A stretch of DNA of 64,000 bases, from the NCBI GenBank assembly GCA_015179045.1, contig WHUZ01000012.1, forward strand, positions 1,116,001 to 1,180,000, written 5' to 3'. A program made the translations under genes and the position numbers. Below, in pieces: positions 24,690 to 36,903 of the stretch (position 1 is its first letter; each line of letters opens with the position of its first letter). This DNA is from Kalaharituber pfeilii (Eukaryota > Ascomycota > Pezizomycetes > Pezizales > Pezizaceae). The notes below the pieces were generated by a model, which was given only the letters and a program-made list of their open reading frames with translations, ran no database searches and was not told the DNA's origin.

Positions 24690-27469
24690 GCGATGTAGAG
24701 ACTGAAATAGCGTCGTTTTATATTGGGCACAGATCATTGAGTAACAATACCAAGATATTAGGACGATCAAATTTTCTACTCTGTGAGACTGACAACAGTA
24801 TAATCTCGATCTGATATGTTTTATCCTCATCACAGTCAACTAGCTATGGAAACTGCAGGCCTTGCTATTGGAACCGCCGGACTGGTCTGACGACTATATC
24901 TTTTTTTCCGTGATGGAAGTGTTGGAACCCGGTAAATTCCGGACTGCATAAGCAAATAATGGCTTTGCCTAAAATGGCCAAAAGATGGTTCCCACCTTCT
25001 GGTCGGGCCGAATCGCAAAATGGGATAGGGGACAGGAAAACTATGTATAAAAAGGGTCATGTACTTGAGAATGTAGATAAGGCACTAGAGCTCCCAAAAA
25101 CTAGATAGAGCGAGCAAATAATCTTTACCCGCATAGAGACCTTTAGAAAGAATTCGGCTACGAGCATGACTGTGTATTGCGCAAGCCCCGGACACAAGGA
25201 CCTCGACTGATGCGGTGGGGGGCATATTTGGGGCTGGATGATACCACCTGCCAGCAACATCAACGCCTTAGCCTTGATCCCAACAGCCTGCGGCTTAGGT
25301 ATGCAGTAGCTGTCTAGTAAGGATAGTCGTTGTGTTGCTAAGGTTTCCGAATTGCAAGCAAGGCATCAAAACGAACCAAAGAAGGAGGGCAAGATGGAAA
25401 GCAACACAGCCTCGGAGATCGATATCTACTCTCTAAGTTTCGATGCAAATCTCCAACCCAGGAAGACTAGTCGAACTACGAGGCCTAGCCCTCAGCATTC
25501 AATTTCTTGCTTGAACCCTGATGACCTTCGTCTCTTAGAAAAAGACCCTCACCAAGATAGAGCTCCTTCCAGGTCTTGAAGAACGAGATTTCTTCTCTGT
25601 ATAGAGTTGCACAAAACATGCAGCAATCGGCTCCTACATATCGCAAGCATATGGCAGGACACTATTGGGTATGCAGCATGGTGGGTTACAGGCATGATGG
25701 AGCTCTCACGGCAGCAGCATATCATAGACTTTGCAGCGTGGAAGATATGCTACGATGGCCGTAGGAGGCGCGAGTATGGGACAGCTTGGGCAAATAGCGG
25801 CGCCGAGGCTAATGGGATAGCGTAGATAGCAGTTCTAACAACCAAGGTGTTACGGTTATATGACAAGGAGAGGTGTATCCGCAAGATGAGTTGAGCACGG
25901 TTGCCTGCAAAGGCTCAGCATCCTATAATGGCATCATGGGCATCTGGGCGGCAGGCTGGGATATGCTGTGTCAGAGAAGTTAAGGAAGCCCGCGGCACAA
26001 CTTACAGCTTTTCTGAGGTATCATGGAGAGTGCCTGGAAAGTGGAAATGCTGGTTGTTCCTACGTCATGGAGCGCATCCTCGAGAAGTTGCATCATGATG
26101 CTAGGGGACTGGAGACGAGGTGAGGATGCCGGAGGTGGATGTTGTCGCCCGTGGCGCAAAATGTACAGTAAAGGTTGCGGATGTATCAGGGTGGTTAGTT
26201 TTCATGGCACTGTCTAGAGATTTAACTAACTCTGGACGGTTCAGTCAACTTGATTGTAGGGGCGAAAAAATGCAAGCACAATTGGATGAAAGGGCGCGAT
26301 TAGACAATATAGTAATATCCATGTAGTTAAATAGAATAAGTGGTATTTCTGCAACTCAAATATTGGCACGCTGCCGTCCAATTCGGCTTTCGGTTTCCCC
26401 TGGAGTTATACGGTGGGAGGGCTAACGAAGGGGCTGTCAAGAGAGGCTGTGGAAGAGAGGCGGGGGGTGGGAGAGGTGGAGGTGGGAGAGATGTCGAGTA
26501 AGGAGGAGGATCTTTTCTACGTTGTGCGCACTAATCCATGCCTTGCGCCAATGGAGAAGTATAGAATTGAGGGCCCCGGTTCGATTCCGAGCTGGGGACG
26601 AAGGTTGTCCAGCATCTTTCTAAATTCCAAGCCGCCCTCGACCTTCCGGTAGTATGAAGTCATAGTGAATACGGAAAATTAAACTGGTACATTGTACTCT
26701 ACATTTTCAACCCTGGGCAAAGAAAATTGCCCAGTACACCTATTTTGGATTAGTACAAACACCTCTTCAATGTAGGTAAACGCCCTATCACGGACCTGTA
26801 CAGCTTTTGCCAAAGAGTTGAAAAAGTACATTCCCCTTCTTTTTATATTCAACTATATCGGTAAAGATAATTTCATGTCGGAAACCTGCCATTTACATCG
26901 TGATGTCACCTTCATTGTTTCACGCATTACTGCTGCTCTGAACATCCCGAATATCATAGACACCTGAGTGGAGGGTTGCCGAGCTTACTCTACCTACAAT
27001 GGCATTATACGGCCAATATGGCGATAGCTAATAATATGTTAACAACTCTATTGAAACAATGAAAATGATGACGTGATGGGAAAAAAAACAAAATATGAAA
27101 GTAAAAATGCCATATAACGTTAGCTCATAATAACTCGAACATACTGTACATCCTCACTTTTTGTTTTCTGTACAAAAAAAAAGAAAAAAAGAGAAATGGT
27201 AAAAAAAAAAAAAAATAAAATAAAATAAAATAAAATAAAATAAAATAAAATAAAATAAAATAAAAAACATCTACCTTCCCCCAGATTGCAATCAACTAAA
27301 AACAGAAAAATAAGCACGCCAGTACAATGAACCAAGCGGATGGGGCATCCAAGAAGAAAGATAAACGATTCCGTCTCTACATGCTAGGCTCTGTCATGCA
27401 TCATTCTTTGCCCACATTGTTCCACATCAGTTCAAGAGGTTATTGATCTAATTGCTTTCCCTCATCGAT
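24690..27469. other. Gene-poor region between repeats and UTP5
   Basis: About 2.8 kb. Short ORFs at 25380-25580 and around 25900-26330 were examined and match nothing I recognise. A tRNA-like internal promoter sequence lies at about 26542-26590 (see separate entry). CTGGGCAA at 26713-26720 pairs with TTGCCCAG at 26727-26734. A (TAAAA)n microsatellite is at about 27203-27265. The end nearest 27469 is presumably the 3' flank of UTP5. Confidence 0.45.
26542..26613 (+). repeat. Possible SINE-like fragment with a Pol III B box
   Basis: GGTTCGATTCC at 26579-26589 fits the Pol III B-box consensus GGTTCGANTCC exactly. A poor A-box-like stretch (TGCGCCAATGG) lies about 35 bases upstream. No complete cloverleaf can be drawn, so it is not called a tRNA. 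Bases 26564-26613 resemble 62979-63032, both starting GAATTGAGG and ending GTTGTCCAGCA, so the sequence is repeated in this window. Confidence 0.4.
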
Positions 27470-30107
27470 CTATGCCTTACCGCGTTTTATATTTCCCACT
27501 CCCACCTTTTGCTTCACCCTTGATTTTGGACGTGACGCAGCCTGAGGGTCCAGTATATCCTCCCCGTCATTAGCAACAAGGTCAAACCCAGCTTCCTTAT
27601 CTTCTTCGTCATCATCGCCCTCATCATCAGATTCTTCGGCCTCATCTTCAACAAGGCCACCATACCGCTCTAATGTGTCTTCATCTTCATCATCCTCGTC
27701 GTTTTCCTGCTCCTCATCCATATCCACATCCACATCGTTCTCCTCATCCTCCTCACCCTCGTCCTCCTCGTCGTCTGACGAGCCAACTCCATTGACCAGA
27801 TCGGCTTCTTCATCATCTTCTTCATCATCATCATCTTCTTCATCATCATCTTCTTCATCATCATCTTCTTCATCGTCATCTTCTTCTTCATCATCTTCGT
27901 CTTCCTCGTCTTCCTCCCCAGAAGCATCAGCCTTTCCTCTAATAAAGCTAGCATCCTCAATTTGTAATCCTTCCATCCCAACCTCCTCCGGCTCCTCGTC
28001 GCTAGCATCAACTTCATCATCACTATCATTATCATCTGCAGTCTTCCCTTCAATATATAATACACCATCTTCGAGCTGCTCCTGTTCCTCAATTAGAGCT
28101 ACACCAGTCTGCCCAGTACCTTTTCGTAGGCTGTTCCTTAACTCCAGCTGAGCGTTAAGCATATCGAGCCTACCCTGTAACTGTAATAGTTTTGGCAGTG
28201 CAGCAGCTCTAGTTGCTAGGATGGAGTGTAGTCCGGCTAAGGTGGACATAAGATTGGGCAAGCTGAGCAAGTAACCTCCATGAGCCACAATTGTCCACCG
28301 GACCCACACGCCCAGGTTAGCTGCGCGCCCCGGACGCCTTGATATCCGCTCGGCGAGTTTTTGGATAAGGGTAACGGCATGTGTAGAATCAAGACGGCGG
28401 ACGCTCGATAAGATGACCCTACTGTCTGTTGTTCCGAGACACGATTCTAGAAGTTGTGAGTCATCCGTTTTGAGTGCCTGAGTTAATACGGTCGTAAGAG
28501 AGCCTGAAAAAGGTTTGATTACTTTTCCCGCAGAAACTGTAGTGCTGGCAAGTGATTTCGATGCATTGGTGGCGGGAACATTGTTGGCTGCAGATACCTC
28601 CAAGGCTTGGAATTTGTCCGAAAAAGAGGGCTCCTCTGTAGCGTATTTCGATGCTTCGTTATCAGAGTTGTCAGAATCCTCCGACTCATCGACGGCATTA
28701 CCATCGTTTACATCCCGTTCATCCGTCATTCCCATGTCTCTGGAATCAACTCCACTGACGACGACCGTGCGGGATTGATCTATGTGAGCCTTCCCCATGT
28801 CCTTCGCCCCATTTATATTCACTGCACTACCGGCGCCCAAGCCCACTGACTTGCTCTTAACAATTTCCACCTTTCCGTTTAAGGCTACAGAACCATCGTC
28901 AGGATTTTGCCATCGGACCCTTTCAAACTCAATATTAACACCGCTATCGGCCCAAGCTACAACCAGCTCTCCACCAGCTTGAAACGCCGCATTCGCTATT
29001 GGAACAGTTTCAGATGATTTAGGGCGCACGACAATAACTTTTGCATCTGATTTGCGAGTTAAAATCGATTTTCCTTTCCTGGATACAGCTGGCGAATTTC
29101 CAGTAGTAGCAACAGAGGATTGCCATGGTTGAGTAAATAGCTCAACGGCACCATCTGAGGTCACTGCTGCCAGGAGTGTCACCCGCTCGCTCCCGCTTTC
29201 ATGGCTGGCCGCAAGCTCTTTGACATCCGAGTCAGTAACGCAGGCGCCAGTCTGTTTCTGCTGGTGAATGGAGAAAACATTGATATAGCGGTCTGTTTCC
29301 GCTGCGGTAAGGAAGCCCTGGGAATCCGCCGAAACAAGAATATGTTGAATAGGAGTTGCGTTAGCAGTAAATTTTGGGCCGTTCCCAGGGGTATCGGGGT
29401 TGATGGCATGTACTATATGAGATGCACAGAGAACAAGAGGCGGTGCAAGGGCGAGTGTTCGAATTGAAGGATCTGAAAGGGGAATGGTTCTGATAATTAT
29501 AATCAGCCAAACCACAGATCACGATTACCAAAAGCTCTAGAAGAAAGATGTGCATACCTGAGAGTGACCCTCCGTTTTAAGTCCCACTCAACTAGCTTCC
29601 CATCCGTGCCACAACTCCAACCCTTACCAGCCGCATCAAACTTAAACGATGTAACCTCTCCAATATGCCCCCATTCAGGTTCCCAACGATGGCCCCTTCC
29701 GTCGGAGAGTACAGCAAAATATTACCCTTGCTTATTCCCAATGCCAGAACCGCAATTCCTGTATTCTCTGCTGTCTCTCCATTGGAAGTGCTCAAGCGTT
29801 TTCTCTTTTTCCTCTTTCCCTTGCCCTCTGCATCATGATGCTCCTCCGGCAGAGTACCCCACGCAATTGAGTTACAGGTTGCACCTTTGTCGAACACATA
29901 TTCGCAGCGAAGCCTGCCAGTAATAGTGTCATGAATGCGCAGCCGCTGGGCATCCAGGCCTAGGATTGTGGAGGCAAACAGAGAAAGTTGGAGATGTAAT
30001 GGTGAGAAAGACGACAGAAGAATTGTCGAGGATGTCACTGATATTTTACTGGACAAATGAGCCGAGTGGTGGGGCCTTGCCGGTTTTGCAGGCTTTTTGC
30101 TCACCAT
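27470..30107 (-). CDS. UTP5: U3 snoRNP / SSU processome protein Utp5 (WDR43-like), with one apparent frameshift
   Basis: Component of the t-UTP subcomplex needed for pre-18S rRNA processing and rDNA transcription in the nucleolus. Exon 1 is 29558-30107 and exon 2 is 27470-29489, with a 68-nt intron. The N-terminus is a WD-repeat region (LDAQRLRIHDTITGRLRCEY, GAIVGNLNGG, GKGWSCGTDGKLVEWDLK). The middle has the Utp12 domain (LTTVLTQALKTDDSQLLESC, RWTIVAHGGYLLSLPNL, LQGRLDMLNAQLELR). The C-terminus is a very long D/E tract from CATCTT repeats at 27670-27930, then basic residues. Within exon 1 the frame changes at a run of five C on the plus strand (29668-29672): GNLNGG is in one frame and GHIGEVTSFKF in another. 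The exon total is one base short of a multiple of three, so a one-base loss is inferred. About 856 residues are expected if it is an error. Confidence 0.85.
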
Positions 30108-31584
30108 TCTGAGACTGAATGTAGAGCGGATATGGAAGCAAATTGATGGAAGGCCAGTATCAACTCTTCACACTGCTCGCTGCGCTGACGCTGAGATTCG
30201 TGACAAGAGGGTATGCGCTGGGTTAGTTTGTGGTCTTACGGCTTGACAGTTTTTTGAGCAGTTGCAATTGTTGCGGTTGTTACCAAGACTTGCAACTTTT
30301 TTCACACACTGAATTTTTCCTTGCAGTGCCCACAAATACCCTGTAGATGCGCATAGTGCTTCATGCACTGAATACGGCTCGCTTACTAAGCATTGGACTT
30401 TGCATAAGCCCACAAAGCGCAGATGGTATAACTTGGAATGTCCTATTTTATCGGATAGATCGTCGCAGCAGTTCTGGGATACTCTATTACTCTGAACTTG
30501 CGATGAATGATGCTTTGCGTTGATGGCAAGAGAGGCGTAGAGCAATAAGGGCTCTATTTATTGGTTTTTGTGAGGTCGGTACCTACGGAGAACTACTCAT
30601 CATTGTAGGGGCATATACATATGCATACCCAAGTTGGCGATTCGGGCATACTATCTGAGAAACTATCCATGGCCTCAATGATGCCCGAGTGAAGACAGGT
30701 ATTGAGTTAAGGCCTCTGAGAGCTTTAATTCTGCGAGGCTTCATAGTAGTCTGGCTGCTATCAGACTAGCTACATAATATAGATACTTTGTCCTCTGGAT
30801 GCATAAGCTTTCACAAGGGCGGAGAGAGTGCCGGCCCGATGAAGTTGCGTCGATCTCCCGATGATACAGTATACTTGTATTTCGGAGACTTCGTCGGAAT
30901 CCTCGCTTCACACCTCGCCTTTTTCTCTCCTCACAGCTGCTCACTTCCTTCAACCGCGCAGCTGGCACTTCTTCTTGGGACTTTCATCTAACACTAAGTA
31001 CTTACTTCCCTCTACAAAGTGCTCTGTAAAGGCGGCATAAAGGAAGAGGTAATGGTGAAGCTGTCTTGGCGTCGCGCTGCATTAGTCTCAGGCGTCCTGA
31101 GGGTAAGTAGGTACGAGACGAGTAAAAGTAATTGGCGTGCAAGTAGTCTGACTTATATAGAACGAGGCTTTTATACTTCTTATTCCTAGTCTCGTAAACC
31201 AGCTTATTCGCTTGTTGTTATATAGTACAGAGTTGGGAAATACCTCAGTCTGCACTGATAGCTTGTATTAAGCCATTCAATTCAGCATTGACATCCATAA
31301 TATCAATGCAGATGGTCAAGAATATATAAAGTAGTTCTATACATTGCAATATTCTAATAGCGTACTCCATTTTGACACACATACACAAAAAAAAAAAAAA
31401 AAAGAAAGAAAAAGAATTACAAGAACCAGCAAGCCTCCGCGGACGACTATCAGCCCCTCCATAAAACAAAACCAATCAACACCCAAAACGCCAATATGTA
31501 ACCCTATCATCGAATGCGCAATCTCCAAAATCCCTTAACTCTCTCTATATCACCTCGCTCCTGCTCCACGCTACTTACCATTCA
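30108..31584. other. Intergenic region between UTP5 and the SDR gene
   Basis: About 1.5 kb holding the UTP5 promoter and the SDR 3' end. An A-rich run is at 31387-31412. A reverse copy of the dispersed motif (TAGTCTCGTAAACCAG) lies at 31187-31202. No gene is recognised. Confidence 0.45.
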
Positions 31585-32995
31585 CTACTCCACTCGCCAC
31601 TTATCCTCACCCACCATCCCGCTTTCCCCCCTGGTGCCCACCCTGCGCCGCATCCACCCCACGCTTGCCTCCAAGTAATCCTCCAATTCCTCGCTCACTG
31701 CCTTCAGCCTCTCCTTGACCTGCTCCGCGTTCTCGTTTCCAACCACAATTCGCCCGGGTGGATCCTCAGTGCCGGCGATAGAGGTGATGATGTGAACAGT
31801 TTCGGCAAGGATCGGGAGGAGGGAGGATAGGTGCGTGGGAGAAGGGTAGTTCACGGGGGTAGGAACGTACTCAGTTGTATTGGTGATTTTGGAAGTGGTG
31901 GTGGGAAGGGGAGTAGGGTGCGTTTTTGAGATGAGGTTGCGGACGAAGGAAGCGGGGTGTTGGGGGTATTGGCGTAAGCGGGGTGGGCGGGGAAGATAGT
32001 GATGGGGTTTGATAGGACGCTATAGATGGCAAAGTTGAAGTACAAGTTAGTTTATCCTTGGTATTCAACTTTGGTGATTTGGTGGGAGATACATACTTAA
32101 CCTCAACCGGCGGCTGCACCACCGACACTCTCACCCCAAACGGCGCCACCTCAAAGGCCAATGCATCGCAGAACCCCTCTACTGCATGATCTGCCGCGCA
32201 TCGCAACCCGAGCGCGGGCGTCCCCATACCCCCCGTCGTTCCCGTCACCACCACAAAATGTCCTTTCCTCTGTCTTCTCACCACCGGTAGCCCCGCCCGC
32301 AACATATTGAAAGTCGCGAAAGTTGCGGACTCGAACTGCGCGAGGATGGACTGCAACGGGATCTCCTCAATACATCCCACGTAGGTTTTGGTACTGCAGA
32401 CGAGAAGAACGTCCACACGCCCAAACGAGGACACGGTTTGCGAGAGCGATGACTGGCACAGTGGGATAGAGCGAGTGTCGAGCTCGACTATGATGCTGCG
32501 TGAGGGGAAGGCGCGATGGAGGCGGGATAACGAGATTTGTTGCGTCAGGCGAGGGTCGGCAGGGGAGGTGTCGCTTCGACTGCTGGTTTTGCTTCCACCG
32601 CTCCCACCGCCACCACTGCTACTGCTACTACTTCTATTCCCACTTCCACATGCTTCTTCACCGCCCTCCCCACCCAACCCCACCAAGGCTCCCGAGTGCT
32701 CCCTCATATCTACATCCCCGTCCCCTTCTCCCTTACCACCATCCCCCATCCCCGCTTCCTTCCCCATCTCCCTATCCTCGACCTCACTCTCCCTATTCTC
32801 GACCTCACTCTCCCCATTGCCCTCTCCTCTCACCCGCCTCATCAGCGCCTCCACAAATCCCACATCCTCTACCACCTCGTCCCTCCTACACCCCAGGGCA
32901 ACATAATTCCCCTCTTGCAGCGCCTTATATGCAACAGCATACCCGAGCGGCGATGTCGCGGACGTGATCAGCCAGACTTTTGGCGCCTTGGACAT
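31585..32995 (-). CDS. Atypical short-chain dehydrogenase/reductase-like protein, with one apparent frameshift
   Basis: The fold of the classical SDR family is recognisable: APKVWLITSATSPLGYAVAY, then ELDTRSIPLCQSSLSQTVSSFGRVDVLLVC, HFVVVTGTTGGMGTPALGLR, and EGFCDALAFEVAPFGVRVSVVQPP. ATG 32995 is used; nothing upstream is an ATG in frame. Exon 1 is 32097-32995, the intron is 32020-32096, and exon 2 is 31585-32019. The cofactor loop TGxxxGxG is replaced by TSATSPLG, NNAG by a VCST-like segment, and the YxxxK active site by RCAAD, so ordinary catalysis is unlikely. A Ser/Gly/Glu-rich insertion of about 80 residues interrupts the N-terminal half. In exon 2 the frame shifts near a C-rich stretch (31954-31966) between HPAYANTPNTP and ASFVRNLISKTH, and the exons total one base short of a whole frame. 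The function is unknown. Confidence 0.7.
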
Positions 32996-33465
32996 CGGGG
33001 AGAGGAACCGAATGGGTGGATGCACACTCTGATTCGTTAGCGTTGTGGTTGGGCTGGCTTGGTAGGTTGAAGGGCGGTAGGTTGTCTTGGAAGTGCAGAT
33101 CGATGGCGCAAGCAAAGTGTTGGGGATGTAGGCGGGACCGGACCGTAGATCGTCAAGAAGCTAGCGGTTACAAGTACTGTACTTAGCAATTTCCTTCCTG
33201 TGATGTAGCGCGTTCACGTGATACTTGTAGGATTAAATCTCTGGGTAGTGTCTAGATATCATTTGCAGCTGGTTACGAGACTACATTGGCAGATGAGAAT
33301 GCGAGCTGCGGTTGTCTGGAAGGTAGTCTCATGTTGTGAAGCTCATATTTATACTCATTCAGCTACATTATCAGCTACCCCTATCTCAAAGCTTCTAGTT
33401 TTCCCCACGTAAATATTTGACCACATCCTTCCCCCCCGAATTAAGCTGCATTATTAAGTATACAT
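32996..33465. other. Intergenic region between the SDR and fasciclin genes
   Basis: 470 bases. This is the SDR upstream region and the fasciclin gene's 3' flank. A forward copy of the dispersed motif (CTGGTTACGAGACTA) is at 33269-33283, in inverted orientation to the copy at 31187. Confidence 0.5.
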
Positions 33466-35144
33466 TTATAAATACGGCTCCAATCTCTCCTTTAACTCCT
33501 CCAATGTCATCTCTTCCTCATTCATCTCCTCTGACGCATAATCCTCATTCAACACGTAAAGCGGCTCGTCTGGTCTTTCTGCTGGTTTGCCTGGGCACGG
33601 AGGAATCAACACCCTGCCTGCAACTTGAATAACTCCGTCTCGTACAATGGCATCAGGGAAAACTACGCCCACATTGTTAGCCTCCTTGCATAACATCATT
33701 CGCAATAGGGAAAAGGAAATCTTACCAATATCGACATTCTTATTCACAATCCATTTAACCCACCTGTCCTTCTTCCAAATATCCACAATAATCTTCTTAT
33801 CCCCCAACAGCGTATCCAATTCTGCATGATACTTGTCCACATCTGTAGCCTTGCTCTCTTCCTTCTTCGGCTCAATCACATAGTCACTGTATAGAACCTT
33901 GCCAGGCGCAACATGGTACTTGAGCAATGCAGCCAGGTATTTCTCGCCATACTTGCTGAACAAGAAAGCATTGATCTTGAAACCAAGAATGTACCAGGCT
34001 CTGTTTGAGGGAGCAAAGAAGGTCTTTGGGCCATCCGGCAAATCTTTGGCTAGGCCTGTCTTTGTGAGAGCGAAGGCTGTGGTAGAGAACTCTGTTGGGA
34101 CAATCTCAAGAAGCGTTTCGGCAAACGGTGGAAGGAAGATGAAATTGTCAAGACCGTGGATGACTCCGTTTGTTGCAAACTAGGGTTATGTCAGCATATC
34201 ACAATTACTGAGAACCAATTGGGAAGGGCTATACGTACAATATCACCAGCTATGATTTTGGCCACAACATTGATCCTTATACCGGTGGTAAAGCTAGCAC
34301 CGATACGCAACCTCTGTGCCTCACCCTTGCCAATTCCTCCTTCAGACTTGAGCGCAGACGGAATGGTGTTGGAAGTCCAGAGCTTCCTTGAATCATATAC
34401 ATCCGGTGAAATATGATACAACAAGGCTTTCTTGATGAGTTCTTTAGGGAATGCGTGGGAAGAGTTATGGTGAGGCGGGTGGTACGGAATATTCTCAAAG
34501 GCTTTATTAGTTGGAACAAAGAAGGTGATGTGGGACTCGGTGCTCTTTAACATATCAGAGAGCTCAGTATCATTCTTGATGATATCAAAAATCTTGGTGG
34601 TATACTCGGATTTCGAGATCAATTCGTATATCGTCTGATTTGTACGAATTGGATGATGTGGGCCATGTCCTGGGCAGTCAGGATGACGATGGCCAGGTGG
34701 AGGGCGGGGAGAGCGAGGTGGGCGGCCAGGCCTATGGTGCGGTTCCCTCCCAGGCCTGCCTGGGCAAGGTCCCTTACCTGGATGCTTTGGCTTCCTGTGA
34801 CCTGGACGACCTTGAGCCTCATAGGGTGGAGAAGAAGGTGGTGGTGGTGGTCGGAATCGAGGGGGGAGCGAATCCTCATCATCATCGCTGTATCTTTCAC
34901 ATCGATCTTGGGATGAGGGCCGCCACAAATCGCTCCAGTCCTCCGCTTCATATCCCTCTTCAAAGATACCCCACTGTCCCTCTGCAGCATCCGTCGGTTC
35001 CTGAACCTCATTGTGACAAACGTCGTAGAGCTCCTCCGTCAAAGCATCCTCGCTGAACACAACCTGTCGCTGCGGCCGAAAACCAAGTGCCGACCGCGGT
35101 ACCACCACCGCAGCAACAATTAGAGCCGCCGTGAGGTACTTCAT
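33466..35144 (-). CDS. Secreted fasciclin (FAS1) domain protein
   Basis: Extracellular or cell-wall adhesion-type protein with two FAS1 domains. Three exons, 34239-35144, 33726-34179 and 33466-33662, with introns of 59 and 63 nt, give about 518 residues. The N-terminus is a signal peptide (MKYLTAALIVAAVVVPRSALG). Residues of about 30-100 are acidic. About residues 100-170 are a His/Pro/Gly-rich low-complexity linker. The first FAS1 domain starts near TIYELISKSEYTTKIFDIIK and contains ITFFVPTNKAFENI and ALLYHISPDVYDSR. The second includes TGLAKDLPDGPKTFFAPSNRAW, LLKYHVAPGKVLYSDY and FPDAIVRDGVIQVAGRVL. There is no hydrophobic tail, so no GPI anchor is predicted and the protein is probably soluble or wall-bound. 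The C-terminus is acidic (EEMTLEELKERLEPYL). Confidence 0.9.
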
Positions 35145-36903
35145 TTCGACTTAAGCGGATGGATTGGCGCGGAGGGTGGTCCGGGTAGTGTACAGAACAC
35201 GAATAGTATTCACTATAGGGCTCAAAATCGAGTGGTTGATTGTACTGGGGTAATATGGTGGGATTGCTTTGGCAGCTCTCTTTCTCTCTCTCCACTCGTC
35301 ACGAGAAGGGAAATAAGGGCTTGAGACAGAGAAGAGGAAAAGAGGAACGAAAAGGGGGAGGGGGAAGCACAGGATATAAACGACTTGGATCCCACTGTCC
35401 CGCTGTCCCCATACGCAAGGCTTCTGGTGCTCCCCTGCCCCGCGTGTTCAACTGGAAGCGGGAATCACCACACCTCCCGCACCTACACCCACACCGACAC
35501 CCACTCCCACACCCTCTCGATCACAATCGCATCCAAGTTATTCGATACGCCTACCTCTCCATCTGCAGTCGCATACATCATCCATCCACCACCACCTTGT
35601 TGCACAACAACACGCAGCACGGGCGCAAATCAAGAAAGCTCTCAAATATTCTCCCGGCCCCGTCCAGCAATGACCGCTTACGCGTCCACCCCATCACAAA
35701 TTGGCGAGTTGCTGTTTGTCTCGTTCTCGTTTACCAGGCACTAGTAGCTAAGGTGGTGATGCGGGAGCCAACCCCGGTACGTACGAGTACAGGCGCTGGT
35801 GGGGCTTGGCTATCGATAAGCCCAGTGAAGCGACGTAAGGCGCAGGGGGAGGCGCTAGGGTACACGCAGCGAGCGCGAATTGTGAAGTTCACACACCGGA
35901 GATTTTTTGAACTTGCTCGGTCAGTAGAATCTTGCGCGCAGAAATGCAATCTTCTAATTTGCATGTATATCTATGCTATCCTTTTCTGAAGGCGAATTAT
36001 GCTGCCCACAATACGCGCAATGGTAGTATGCATGCATCTTCTGGTAAGTAGGGAAAAATGGCATACGCACTTGATAGCAGCAGCAACAAGTCACCACTGC
36101 ACGGAGATCTCAATTGTCCCGTCTGGCAGCATGGTATCTCAGATTTATAATCTTCTCATCAAATTATGCATACAGTCCAAAGCAGAAGCACCACCCCACC
36201 ACTAACTCGTAACCAAGGTTGCACTGCATCCGAGTGTATCATAGGTTTGGACAAGGGGGTGGCAGTGAGCTTGGGTTAGAGAACCCCCCTGGCCTCGTTG
36301 TCCATTCAAAAAAAGAAAAACCATAAGCAGTATAGTAGGTCAGCAGCAATTGTTTCTTATCAGGGTTGGAATTTTTGCAACTGAACGTTCCTCCCAAAGC
36401 TCGGGGAATGGGTCTTGCCCGACTTGGTATTTCGCCTGGCATTATACTTCTCTACTCACGTATTGCTAGGCTCAAGCTAAATCAAAATGTGAAGCCAATC
36501 TGCTCCAATAAAAGATATTTCTCACAGATATCGATCATATTATGATCAACTAGTAATTGTAAACAGGTTATGTGAATGTAAAGTATGTCCTTACTTCAAG
36601 ATAATTCAAGATAAAGAGTAAAGCAGAGAGTCTGAAGCACGAAGAACAAAAAAAAAAAAAAAAGAAGTGCAATAAGGGATTCCGCGACTATGGTAAGTAA
36701 TAACAAAACCAAGAAAACAAACATCCATTGGAATATCCCCGTATCCCCCGTATAACACCAGATGTACAAGGACATAATGACTACAAATACAGGACCAGAA
36801 ACGCAAGCAACGAAAAATTCAAAGGATGACAGGTGTACAGCCCCCGTGTCCGGATATACCTCCACTGGAACCGGGACTGCCTCTCCAATCGGCATCCACC
36901 ACG
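35145..36903. other. Intergenic region between fasciclin and FTA1-like genes
   Basis: About 1.76 kb. It includes the fasciclin promoter (35145-35400, with purine-rich repeats) and the FTA1 3' flank. An A run is at about 36648-36664. A partial copy of the dispersed motif (CTAACTCGTAACCAAG) lies at 36202-36217. ORFs here look accidental. Confidence 0.45.

Noticed and set aside
27670..27930. CAT/CTT repeats as a possible CRISPR or satellite
   Set aside because: They encode the acidic Asp/Glu tract of Utp5 and have no spacer structure.
32388..33040. Several open frames antisense to the SDR
   Set aside because: They are mirror products of its low-complexity Ser/Gly/Glu insert.
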